The position numbers and the translations under genes are program-made. Of a stretch of DNA of 64,000 nt, positions 21,628 to 33,300 are shown piece by piece. Each line of letters begins with the position of its first letter. The first letter of the stretch is position 1. The notes beneath the pieces were generated by a model, which was not told where the DNA came from, made no database searches, and saw only the letters and a program-made list of their open reading frames with translations. Origin of the DNA: Botrytis cinerea B05.10 (Eukaryota; Ascomycota; Leotiomycetes; Helotiales; Sclerotiniaceae); contig NC_037323.1 in assembly GCF_000143535.2 (NCBI RefSeq), positions 1,240,001-1,304,000 of the forward strand, given 5' to 3'.

Positions 21628-22784
21628 GTAGATTCACTATTCCAGAAGCATTTGAAATACTCTACGATTTTATGAATTAATGGAAAAGTGGATCACTTTT
21701 AATACATATATCAATTATATTTCGAAGGTTGAATTTGTGACGATATGCCTTAAAGAGCTGAATAAACAGGGTTCATTTCATCCTTGGAATCTAAAGCTAC
21801 AGAACTACAGCTCTCTGGGAGGCTCTTTATATACAGGTTCTCGCACACTAACGGAGCGGCTTCGGCTGCGTTCTTATTCGATCTTACCACCACCATTTTA
21901 CCATAGTAAATCACCTAAATCTGATCTTATGCGAACGGACCATCGGCTTATCCGTTATCCCACGTGATTTACCCTAAATGTAGGTGACCTCGTGATAGAA
22001 TTCCTTATAACTTTTAAAATTGTATATAAAGAATCAATTACTTTTCAGAATATAAAATTAATATTTCGAAAAACTGGTTTAATATTATTTAATTCTGAAA
22101 TTATATTTTCAAATTTATATATTTATTTCTTTCTTTTTCAATTTAAATTAATAAATCTTTTAAATCTTTTATAATTTAATTAAAACTTGCTTTTAATTAA
22201 TATTAATTAAATTTCGAATAATTTATTATTAATCAAATCCCTTTTTATCTATATTCGAAATTATAATAATTCTAATTAAAAATATAAAAAGATTAATTTA
22301 TAAATCTATATTTTCAAATATAAAGAATTGCGTATTTCGAATAGTAAAGAAAATATTAAATAAGTATTAATATAAAAAAAAAGCTTAATTATATTAAAAA
22401 GGGATATTTATTAAACAAAAAACTTTTAATATATTATTTTAATAAAATATTGATATTCAAATTCAATATAGTAAATACCAAAAAAAAATTCTAATAAGAA
22501 AATATTTTCTAATTGATATTATAATAAATATAAAAAAATCAAATTATAATATAAGAATCTATCAAAACAATATAATAGATTCTAGATTATTAAATTCTTA
22601 ATAGTTTAAATTTGTTGGAAATCATATATATATGATACTAAGCAGTATGCTAGTAATAAAATCCTTTTTCTATTCCAACAAAATTAATTGATTTAATAAT
22701 TATTGAATAATCTATATTTGAAAATATAAATTAAGGTGAAAATGACTCATTCGATGATATGGCCTATTCAATAATAAACCACGT
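21628..22784 (+). pseudogene. Truncated pogo/Flipper-like transposon relic (3' half)
   Basis: The frame at 21680-21735 and again at 21992-22174 encodes the C-terminal part of a pogo-type DDE transposase: a stretch beginning ISKVEF followed by ITFKIVYKESITFQN matches the complete relic at 52552-54402. The right end (CAATAATAAACCACGT, 22769-22784, then TA) matches that element's terminal inverted repeat. The 5' half is missing and replaced by repeat copy A. The coding frame is split by a 262-bp insertion and is AT-shifted, so it is dead. Confidence 0.7.
21736..21997 (+). mobile_element. Solo LTR inside pogo relic
   Basis: A 262-bp GC-richer insert splits the transposase frame. It is flanked by GAATT on both sides (21731-21735 and 21998-22002), while the uninterrupted homologue near 53280 has a single GAATT. 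It starts TGTGACGA and ends TCGTGATA, imperfect inverted ends consistent with TG...CA after one C-to-T change, and contains a TATATACA box at about 21828. Size, ends and 5-bp duplication fit a solo LTR of a family with no other copy seen in this window. Confidence 0.65.
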
Positions 22785-23589
22785 TAACTAATTCTTTTCT
22801 ATTATGCCTTGAATCTGTTGTCGTCACAAAACTGATAAGCATTCTCAAAAGGATCAGCATGGTATCAACTCCACAGGTATCAAATCCTTCTCGGTCTTGT
22901 TTTTTTCTAAGGATGCGGCAGAGTGTTTGAAAATACCGTCTTCATTTTTTAACCACATACCAGGGTGCGGTAGAATGAACCTGAGAGTCATAATTTGGTG
23001 GGCAGGCCTTTGGAGGTATCTTTCCAAAGTCAACATGTTATTGATGGACATTATGGGTGGAACCAATGGAAGATGGACACGTGAATTCGGTCAGTAGCAA
23101 GATAATATAGCCGAATATGCAATGATAAACAGGCAGATCTTAAGATAGTTTGATGATCTTTGAACCTAACCTATACGCTTTGGATGTGCTTAGAAATTCT
23201 AGTTGCGAGAGGTGATTGCGGAATTCATGACCAACGTATCTCGTGCATTACTTAGCTTTCAAATTAGGAAGGAACTCGAGACGTCACGATAAAACTTGGC
23301 TTGATCTTATCCATGAGATTCATCATTCGAGTTTATAGCTCAGGTTGCTACCAATAAACTTTCTTCTGATCTCCCTTTTCGTGGCAATGTAGCTGTGTAA
23401 TATTTTAGTACCAAGAACTTTTGCTTTCATCTATTTTTGTTACCAAGTAACATTTTGTTTTCGATCATCTCAGTTACCAAGTAACTTGACCGTTTTCACC
23501 CACATGCACAAAAGAACCACTTCCTCCACCTCAAATGCTCCTCGCTCATAGATTGTTAAGCAAACATATGGTTGAAGTGGGATGAGAGT
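22785..23589. other. Intergenic, no supported gene
   Basis: Short overlapping frames around 22854-23097 on both strands have no motif, intron or start context. I see nothing else. Confidence 0.4.
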
Positions 23590-24672
23590 TTAGACGTCAC
23601 CACCATCGGCTTCACTAGTTCCATCCTCATCATCTCCAGAAGAATTAGCCGCAGGATTGGCAGCAAGAATACCGCAATAAATGACCGTAGGATCAACAGA
23701 AGAAGCAGCAGCCTGCAGCTTTAATCGCTGTAGCAATCGGCTAGCCAATTCTTCCACTTCCTGCGGAGGCATTGACTTGAGGATAAAGTCTTCCAAAAGC
23801 TGAGTAGTCAACTGCTGTTTGGCAGTATTGGCTTTCAGGGATTCGATTTCCTCTCGAACTTCCTTTCTGAGAGTCTCAATAGATTCCTCGATGAAGTTTC
23901 GGATTTTCTTCTCGGAGCGATCGTCTAAGAGCTTCTGGTAGGCTTTTTGATCGTAGTATTGGCCAGTCTTCTCGTCATAGAATTTTCGCTCCTGTATAGA
24001 ATCAGACAGATCAGTATCATCGTCTTCCAATTCATTTGCCCAGTCAGACGACGGGATAGAAGTCAACACGACTCGATGAGTCTCTTCCTAGGTGATTGAG
24101 AAAAATTCCTTATTACGTACCGCATCATCTGCTTGTTGGCGTTCAGCCTTCTTCTGAGAAGCTTCTTCCTTGATAGCCTTTTGGCTTTGCTCTGGGACAG
24201 GATCAAGAGATTGACCTACGGTAAGACCAGCACTCTGGACTGCTACAAGTTGAGCTCGAACAGTGTTACTAGGAACTTGAAATCTGTTGATGTCTTGAAG
24301 CTCTCTCTGCGAATGTGGTAGCGTGTCGAGACTAATGTAACGTGGTCGAGGTATAAAGATAGGTTTATCGTCGACCGTGACTCCATTTCTAGCGACTATG
24401 AAAAGATGTCAGTATTAAGAAATGAATTGGAAAAGATTATTCTCACAGAAATACCACCATAAAATAGCTGCGCTTAAATATTGCTTGGTCTCCTGACTGT
24501 AACCCTCAAAGATTTGTCAGATCTCTTTCTTGATCATTTTGACGTGATCATACCATTCCTCTGTTGTTACCAAAGGCCTATTTGGGTCAAGAACCCTATT
24601 TTGTATGTCATAGAATTAATCAATATGAGACTGATTGGCCTTGATATCTTGCTCGCTCATTTGGAACGACAT
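23590..24672 (-). pseudogene. Broken gene for coiled-coil protein of unknown function
   Basis: A spliced frame runs from ATG at 24672 to a stop at 23590. One good intron (24396-24446, GTGAGA...CATAG with TACTGAC branch site) joins the first two parts. Three in-frame stops interrupt it: TAA (24616-24618), TGA (24517-24519) and TAG (24088-24090). Each is one C-to-T change from CAA, CGA or CAG. Treating the last as part of an intron would need a 33-nt intron, which is too short. The remaining protein (about 340 residues) has a charged helix of about 75 residues rich in Glu and Lys and an acidic C-terminus. I do not recognise the family. It lies less than 1 kb from RIPed repeats, which suggests RIP spread into it. 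Confidence 0.6.
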
Positions 24673-24809
24673 TTTGACTGATTCTCCAAACTTTTGAGGG
24701 GAAAAAAAGGGAATTTGGTGCAAAATATTGAAGAGGGATCGGAGAACAGAGATTATTCAATTTATTGAATTAATGAGTTGATGTATGTGTGTATGTGTGT
24801 GTGTGTGTG

Positions 24810-24863
<54 letters not shown>

Positions 24864-25921
24864 GTAGTAAGGAGTTTTAAGATCGAAGAAAATTTTATTA
24901 ATTTGAATTTTTTGTGTGCGAGGTTTCCAAGGTGACCTAGTCCTAATGAGCTGAGATACCTTGAATTTTGATGCAAGTGAAGGTTGAAGTGTGAAAAATT
25001 TACAACACCGGGTAACGCAAGTTCCGGCCAATGTCAAAAGTATAGATGCCGGCGTTCACCTCTAGGTTCTATCTCATCAATTAGATTTGGCGGAGATGAA
25101 GGATCTTGATCAGCATATCTCTGGGAACTAATACCATCAATAGTCAATCTCAAGCTTCTAAGAAGGTCTATAAATTACCATTGTCTAGTATTCAATGGTC
25201 TATAGCAGCATTGGAGCAAGTGCTTTTGTGTCAAATTTCTTCAACTCTCGTCCATGTTTCTCATACCATCATGACAGGTGAAGACAAGCGGCTCATAGGA
25301 TTGAAGTTTATGTATTCACTTATGAAGCTCTCCCAATGTTTTACAGTCTGCGAGCAAGTCATCGTGCCGAATTTTCTGCAGATAGTCCTCTGTATGGCCT
25401 AAGGGAATGATCTTTCTATACTGGGCAAAATAGTTATATGGTAATTTGGTAATAAATGTATGGTAATATGACTCAGAAGTTGAATGAGAATCAAATAATG
25501 AGCTCTTTGACCAAAGGAGGGGGGGTGCGCTTCATCTTATCGTATGACTCGTTGTCAAATTACAGATCAATTTCTGAAATAAATTCATAGTCTGGTATGG
25601 GTAAATTGGAAATGAATGCGTGAAGTATCAGGTTCAATTCAAGAACAAGGTGCCCTCAAAAGCAAGATGCTCTTTGGTTCTGTATTCCAGCTGGCAAGAT
25701 TGGATCCGGATTTTAAGGTACCATATCTGATAACATCAAGCAGAGCATTTCACATTTAAAGATACTAAATATTGAACCCAGGTAACCATCTATGTTTCTA
25801 ATTTCTTAAGCAAAACGCCAAACTCTCAAACTCCATAACAAACTCCTAAACGCCAAATCCATCTATTTTTTTGTGATATTTTCTCCTTCTGGTCCGCAAT
25901 ACGGCTCAATCAATCCCGAAA
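24673..25921. other. Intergenic with (GT)n/(GTT)n tract
   Basis: This stretch contains (GT)n at 24785-24812 and (GTT)n at 24811-24862, which create a false glutamine- or threonine-rich frame on the minus strand. A 98-codon plus frame at 25106-25402 has no recognisable motif and is not supported. Confidence 0.5.
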
Positions 25922-26844
25922 TTACTTACCATCATCCTCTGGCGCTTCCTCTATCATTCGAGTGGCTGTTTTTCTACTTCTTTGACTCGCTCTATCGGGG
26001 GACCTGGCGCTTGTGGAACCGGTGTGAGAACTCTTCTTACGTGAGCCGTTGCGGCTAGATCTCTGTGCAGTCACAGTGTCGGATCCGGAACTAGATTCAT
26101 AGTCATACTGACTACTCTGTTCTGTAGAATTCGACCGTGAACTGCTTGCTACAGATTCAGGGGCTTTGGGTTTGCTACTTCTCTTGGAAGACTCAGTTTT
26201 CGCACTCTTCCCGGAAGCCTCAGTTCTCGCACTCTTCCCGGAAGCCTCAGTTTTCACAGTCTTCCCGGAAGCCTCAGTTCTCGCACTCTTCCCGGAAGCC
26301 TCAGTTCTCGCACTCTTCCCGGAAGCCTCAGTTCTCACAGTCTTCTCGGAAACATCAGTTGTCCCACTCCACTCGGAAGGAGCCTTACTTTCCTTGCTTC
26401 TCACGGGAAGCTCAGCATTTTTACCACTACTTTCTCCCTTGTGTGTTCTAGGAGCCTCCCGAGAAGTCTGACCCATTTCCCTGAAGATCTCAATATTATC
26501 AGCTAATTTTGTGGGATTCAATACCCTGCTATCTGCAACACTCGGTGCATCCAGCTGTTTAGGGGCTCCGTATTTTTGAAGAACTCGATTCGCATCGTCT
26601 GGTTTAGGTTCCCTGCTCTTTAAACCCTTCTCAAAGTCTCTATTTTTCTTCTCTTGCAATTGATCGATTTCTTTTTGGGACCTATTACATGAATATTAGT
26701 TTTCGTGAAGTTCAACGCGACCTGTATAGATTTTCAAATGGCATGGGAGGCTATGACTTACTTCTTTTTACTGCGGACAAAAGCGTATTCTTTTTCCCCC
26801 TTTTCATTTCGCCCAGTTCGAACTATCTCGATTTTTTTAGACAT
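25922..26844 (-). CDS. Low-complexity Ser/Lys-rich protein with tandem 9-residue repeats
   Basis: Two exons, 26762-26844 and 25922-26681, are separated by an 80-nt intron (GTAAGT...AATAG), giving 280 residues. The first exon encodes a lysine-rich start (MSKKIEIV...). The middle holds six imperfect copies of a 9-residue unit of the type ASGKSARTE (about 26190-26350), and the tail is Ser/Arg-rich and disordered. There is no signal peptide or membrane segment. The final codons lie in GATGGTAAGTAA, itself a good splice donor, so a further 3' exon is possible. I do not recognise the family; the composition suggests a nuclear or chromatin-associated protein, but this is inference only. Confidence 0.65.
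26190..26350 (-). repeat. 27-bp coding minisatellite
   Basis: About six in-frame copies of a 27-bp unit (minus strand), several identical. Some encode a Ser-Ala-Arg version and some a Thr-Val-Lys version. The unit length is a multiple of three, so copy-number change keeps the frame. Confidence 0.9.
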
Positions 26845-29387
26845 GATGGCTTGCTGCTATGAAGAGGAATAGGTTGTGTGAAAGATGTGATGTTTTTGAA
26901 GCGGTGTAAAATAGATTCAATGAACAATCTTGATAATATTGCTCCTCGCTGAAATGCTTTAAAATGTGCTAATAAAGATGATGGTTGTGCTGATGATTGT
27001 ATTGAGTGTGTTGTATATGGAATAATATTTACTATGCAGAATACTCTCGCACATTTATATCATACTCATGATGCATACCCGGTCATCCCAATAATCCATT
27101 CCAACTGAAGTTTTTCGTCGAAATCAGTATTGATGTCAAACAATTCGTGATGACCTGGTCTCTATTGCAATTTATTTTTACAAACATGTCATCAAGCAGA
27201 AATTTGGAGACCGGAAACAACTCACGATGTGGTTGAAGCAGGGTTGAGGTTATCAACCAGGTCATGTTCAGAAACACCATTCATGTTAAAGAACATGTTG
27301 TGGCCTGGCCTAGGGCTAGTCTTTGATGAATTAACGCATGGCGAAACAGGTCATATTGGAGATTATCCACTTCCTTGACGGAAATATAGTGGAGCAATCA
27401 ACATGTGTCTCTAAGGGTGGCCGTTGGGTTGACCTCTGGTGTCCTTTCAGGGCCATGCTACAGATTACGATCACTCGCTTGTTGAACGGTTAGGAAATCA
27501 CGACTCTATTCATAGATTTTAAATTTTGGGGCCCCCGGCCGACAGACCGCTTTTGAGTGTCAACGGCGCGAAAATCCCACGGTTTATGTTGGGTAATGGC
27601 CGCGACGGCCGCCAACTTTAAGCGCATCGAAACGCAACAATTTATTAGCAATTGTTTTGAAGTATTAAATAAAGCAGAGATTGGGAGCAGGAATGTGCTC
27701 CGAATCTCCCTCTTCAATTGACAATATTTAATCAGAGCTTTATTGCTACTCATGCCGTAAGCGAATACTCCTGTCTCCACAGCTAGACGCGAAATTATCC
27801 ACAACTCACTTGATTGTTACGAAGAATTGTCCCTAGCAAATACCAAACCAAACATATTCAACAAACAATCGAATCGTCGAAATGTAGCGAGACGAAAGCG
27901 AGCGTTCATGAAATAACCATTACACTCACCCAATCAATCAAATAGCCCCATCTCCAAACTTCCTCCTCAACTCAAACCAAAAATTCCACTCGCTTCTTCC
28001 AGGTGTTCTCGAAGTATAACATACCTGTATCAAATCAGCCTCAATTCTATCAGCCTCAATTCTCAAGATTCCTGATGACTTATAACTTAAACAAAACCCC
28101 GCCGTTTCGAATACCATACATAGTAAAACATATCGTTGCTCCTGAAGCTATCTCGCAAAACCCGTACCTAAACCCTAACCTCCATCTCATCTCAGGTATT
28201 CTCAAACCCCAGGTTCCACTCAATACCGAGTGAGTACCTATATCATGAAGCAGAACCACGGAATGAATCAAGACGCTGGTTTAACAATCCGAATCAACCA
28301 ACAAACTAAACTAAACCAACAAGTATAAGAAATCGTTCAACTTCAAAAACCCACCCATTTCGGAATCTTAAATCGTGTAAAATGGCATGCTCATTCATGC
28401 GCTCACTCAGCCCAGAAACCTAAATCTTCCAAGTAATTCGCGAATTAGCATTCTAGAGACTTGAAAATACTAGAAATATCTTATCTACGTAATCTTACAT
28501 CTCATCTCTGTATACTATCCGTTAGAGCTCCATCTAATCATCTATCTCCCAAAGGTTTCAGTTTACGTGCATGGCAGCCATATGAAACAGTTCTTCGTAA
28601 ACTATGAAATCATTCTGAAACTCTACGTACAACACATCATCCTCGATATACACCGCGACACGTATTGCACATAAACCAACCACTACAGTACGAATCTCCT
28701 CTCCCAAGTACAATAAATATACAGCCAGGAGGAAAATCAGTTTCGAGCAAAAAAGCCATGGCAATCTACAATTTTTCACGCGAGACATTCAACTCATAAA
28801 AGTAATTATACTATCTCGTAATATCCCGAGCTCCATTGTCTATAACAATCAACAAATCAAACTCTCTTCTACCATGCTACAAATGAAAATCGATTCGAGG
28901 TTTATCTGCTTCGCTATGCATTTGCCTAACCACCTACCCTTCCCTCCATCCCTACCCCTATCATACTATCGACATAAAACTTCCCACACCTACTCCTCCA
29001 ACAACTTCTTCACTCTATCAAAAACAATCTTAACACTTTCATCTCCTTTCCCCTTCTATATCTCATTTATTCTTTTTATTATATTACCCTTCACCTTCTT
29101 TTTCTTTTCATTTTATATATCAAAAACTCTCATCTTTTATATCTTTATAATCATTTCCATTATTTCTCCCTTTTTAATTCTAATCCCTTTATTTTTGATT
29201 CTATTAATCAACTCCAATAATTCAAAAAATTATATATATATTTCATAATTTATATTATTATAATATTATTTAAGATTCTAAAAGCTAGGATTATGAAATA
29301 TATTGCTATAATACCGAAAGACACTAGTATAAACACTAGTACGGTTATATGATCCCTATTCCGATAGTTTCTTTATATTGAATTCAA
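26845..29387. other. Long intergenic stretch, no supported gene
   Basis: Several frames of 60-124 codons exist on both strands but none shows a family motif or a convincing intron. From about 28900 the DNA turns C/T-rich and then, after about 29050, AT-rich, passing into repeat copy B. Undetected small genes or untranslated RNA cannot be excluded. Confidence 0.4.
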
Positions 29388-30300
29388 TTAATAACTGGCT
29401 GTCGGGGAAAAAGAATTTTTCAGACTGTGAATTCATAGAAGCTTTTTTTCTTTTTTTCTTTTTTTTAAGATATATAAAGTTTATTTTTATTTCTTTAATC
29501 TTTATAGGGGCCAGCCCCCAAGCCCCCGATCCTCGCTACGCTCGAGATTTAATTATAAATAGTAATAATAATAATAATAATAATAATATATAAATTTTAC
29601 TCATCTCTTACTTCTAGCTTATATAAAGATATTAGAAATGTAACTATACTTTAAAATCTTAAAATCTTATAATTCTCTTTTCTTTTCTAATTCTCTTTTC
29701 TTTTCTAATTCTCTTTTCTTTTCTAATTTTCTTTCTTATTCTCTTTCTAATTCTCTTTCTAATTCTCTTTCTAATTCTCTTTCTAATTCTCTTTCTAATT
29801 CTCTTTCTAATTCTCTTTCTAATTCTCTTTCTAATTCTCTTTCTAAAACTTTTCTATAGATTCTAATTTAGATTCTAATTCAGATTCTAATATTGAAAAA
29901 CTTCTAAAGCAACTATACCTCAGGTATTATATATTTGCTTACAAATACATTTTCAAATCCATCTTTATTGATCCTTTCAATTCAATCAATTGATTTTATT
30001 ATTATTATTATAGATCTTATTCTAAAACTAATTAGATTATTAGAAAACTTTCAATTGCTTTGATCTAATTACTTCTTTTCCAATTGAATTTTCTTTTCTT
30101 TTAAAGTTGTATATTGAATTAAAAGAATTTTATAAAATCTATAATTTTATTCAATTGGAATAATTTTATTCTAATATTAGTACATTATTTATAATCAATT
30201 AGAAAAGATTTTATGAATCTACAAATATGAAAATAACCTGATATATAGATATATGATTATATAATACATTAGTATTTTTTCATTTCGTTTGCTTCTACAA
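29388..30300 (+). repeat. Inverted repeat copy B
   Basis: The reverse complement of 21073-21627 plus 830-1225. In order: CTGTCGGGG edge, CTTTTTTTCTTT tract, the GGGGCCAGCCCCC and CTCGCTACGCTCGAG hairpin block (29510-29550), a short (AAT)n, TTCTCTTTCTAA tandem units (29672-29855), then the CTCAGGTATTATATATTTGC region. The distal part is more AT-shifted than copy A. The two copies face each other across a 7.8-kb gene-containing island. Unclassified; no transposase frame seen. Confidence 0.75.
29672..29855. repeat. TTCTCTTTCTAA tandem repeat
   Basis: An uninterrupted array of about fifteen 12-bp units, starting with variant TTCTCTTTTCTTTTCTAA units. It is part of repeat copy B; the copy A counterpart at 21135-21230 is shorter. 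Confidence 0.9.
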
Positions 30301-33300
30301 ATCCATCAATAAATATGAATATATAGATTAAAGTTGTTCAATATTTCTATTTTATTCTATATAATATGATGTAATATTAAAGCTTTAATTAAAGAATAAA
30401 TTAGAAGTGATATGAGTAATTGATTTATTGATTGATTTATCTTTTATTCTTCTTTAAATTTTCAACTAATACTTTCCGCCTACCTTTTAATTTATACAAT
30501 TACTCCTCTTTATCTTTTTGATTTCTTTCTAGTCTCTATACATACACATACTCTTCCGTTTACTCTTTCTATAACTCTAATATTCAACAATTCCAGAATC
30601 TCTAAGATTTAATTCTGAAATCTCTAATAAGGCCTTTCAGGACTCTTATTTTCTTTTTTCCTAATAAAATTCAATAATAAACGAGTCTCAAAAAATGCCG
30701 ATTTGATTTGTTGTTGATAAATAAGTATATCGTTGTTGATGAATATATATATCAATGTTGTAATATACACAATAGAAATTTGTATAGGGATTTTTATTGA
30801 ATTTCTTTTCGTTCGAAGTATTAACTTTGTCACCACAGGGGCTAAAAACGATAGTTTTCCTCGAAACAAGCAATACAACAGCACTATGATGATTCCGTCA
30901 CAAATAATCAATGCTAGTTCTGTGGGTTCGATGAATCCATATGGGAGAGATTAGTACAGCACCACAGCAAGACACAATATCGAATCGTATGCCAGGGCTG
31001 CAATGACGGAGATGGTATGATTTGAATTCTTGGCTTGCAGGAATATATGAATCATTTGGTGGAGCGAAATCTTTGCAAAAGCTGCGATGGTCACTTCCAA
31101 AGTTCCAGTAACGTTCATCATGTAAGTTGCATAGTCTGGCCTATGGGGCCGGTATTGACAATGAAATTAGTATCAAATCATCTCAATCGGGCAGTACTTC
31201 AATATCTGCTCCTATACAGGCATCTCGTTGAGAATCACAGGTCCCTTCATGGCACTTCCCCTGGAGATCGGTCTATTTTACCATAACCACCAGCCCATAC
31301 CCGTACCTGGGAAACGAGATTAGCCCATTTCGCTGGATTGCATGCATCCTATTTCCCTACACCTAGCAACTTGATCAGCACTGATAAGCACGCTTGCCTG
31401 CAGTGCATTATTCACACCAGATCCTATTATATAGATCATACTTCTTTCATCAGCCGTGGCCCAAATTCTGTCTAGATGATTTGGAGGATTCAATAACCGG
31501 CCCGACTGTAGCCGATAATGGTCAGAGCACAGAATTCGTTATCACGCTAATCATTGCCTCCAATGACGTCGCGGTTGAAGGACACTCAGCAAATCGAGCT
31601 GTCTGCTTAATTGCGAGGCTTAACCCTTGAGGGAGAAATGGCAGGAGGGTGCTGTATTAACAGTTGGAGTGCTGGTAGAAGTAGTCTAATAAGATTGTCG
31701 AAAGGATATATCTATAATTAAAAAATTCTTAAACTATTAAATTCTTTTACTAAAAAAAAACATAAGGAATGAGGTACATACAAGAGAGTATATATAGCAT
31801 ATTCTCGAGTTTGGAATATAGTCGCTTCATCGCGAACACGATTTGAAAGAATGAGAGAGGAATGAAGAGATTATATTCTGAGCCTTGCGGCTTATGCACC
31901 GTTTCGCGTTACCTTGCCAGGTCTCTCCTGTATAACAAGGTTGGACGTATCTTGCAAGCTTTGTTATATCTAAATCCCTAGCCAGGCAGCACAAAACACA
32001 GAGTTTCCAGCTCACTAACCAAAGTGCCCTTGTACAACCTTTCCTCTCAATGTATAGTTTGTGAGTTAGATGTTGAATATTTAGTTACAAATATAAATAT
32101 ATATGTAGTATTAATAACGAAATAGTATTATTATATTGATGATGGTAATTTTGTCATCAATATGTAATCTTTTGATTTTATCATTGATTTAGTTGATAGT
32201 TATTTCGCAGCCAAATGATTTTTTTTACTTTAGACAGCTTTAAGTCTGTGTTTATTAGCTTGTGTGTTGTCTATCAATTAGACCAATCAGAGATCGAAAT
32301 GTAGTAGAAAAGATTGTTTGTTAGAAGTATTATCAAAATTTATGGGAGGTTATAGAGTTCTATTGATTCGGCGTTAAAAGAAAGGTTGGGGGATTCGAGC
32401 TTCCTGGTAGCGCGGTTGGTCCCTTTGAAAACTCATGCTTTATTGAAAAACCCCGACTCCTACAATCGCGTTAATGGCATTCCACAGATTCTAGATATCT
32501 TGAACCGTGGTTGAGCTTGGGCTGAATGTAGTAATTGCATATAATCTCCTGACAAAATTGTCAAAATGTTGGATACCTCACGCATAATCAATGGATCACT
32601 ATATAGATAACATTCCTGTGTTGATATTTGAAGTTAAAAAGTATGTTCAGTTTTCGTGTGCCATTTTCCATGTTAGCCCGAAGCTACATAGGTAGAAATA
32701 CAGCACATACGAGCATCATGATGCTCTCACTGTAAGTACAAATTCATATATCACCGCCATGCCAATCACAAATTGTCTTCCCACGCCTCCATCTCGCGGC
32801 ATAACTCCCAGACCTAAGTCCCCCATTCCTCTCAAGCCTCAAATTGCCCTTAAATAAATCGATCCTCGATCAATTTACTTCTTCCCTGGTGACTCTGGCG
32901 AAGAGTACAATGGGACGTCCAAACTAATCACACGAGTCTCATTACTCAATTCTCTACATAAGCAGCAAGCGAAAAACTTACCGTCGAAAGATACAGTAGC
33001 ACAGATAAGCTGTCAATGATATGTAAGAGTTGTGCAATGTGTTTGCAATTGATGTGTCAATAGTGAACACTTTCTGTAATGAGAGCGAGCAGAGGAGAAC
33101 AAGCACGCTTATGTACGGCATGCACCGGTCGACCTTGTGGGATATGGTTGCAACTTTGGATTCTCTATAGAATGATTAGACTCGGTCTGTATCTATCTCC
33201 CCAGATGGTCCAGCGACAAGTTAGGTCTGGTTAGGGATGGAAACTTACGGTATGCTGATAGTATACGACATGGTGATAGTATGAGTCTGAGATGATGTAT

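Noticed and set aside
24088..24120. 33-nt intron in the broken gene at 23590-24672
   Set aside because: GTACGT and CCTAG are present but 33 nt is below the size of spliceosomal introns in such fungi; a C-to-T nonsense codon is the simpler reading.
24762..25037. Minus frame with a poly-Thr or poly-Gln run
   Set aside because: It is created by the (GTT)n and (GT)n microsatellites; no coding signal outside the run.
25106..25402. 98-codon plus-strand frame as a gene
   Set aside because: No motif, intron, signal peptide or start context; its composition resembles random intergenic DNA.
28165..28185. Telomere-like CCCTAA near 28170
   Set aside because: A single imperfect occurrence, not a tandem array.
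28874..29248. 124-codon hydrophobic plus frame
   Set aside because: Low-complexity pyrimidine-rich DNA passing into AT-rich repeat; hydrophobicity follows from T-rich codons.
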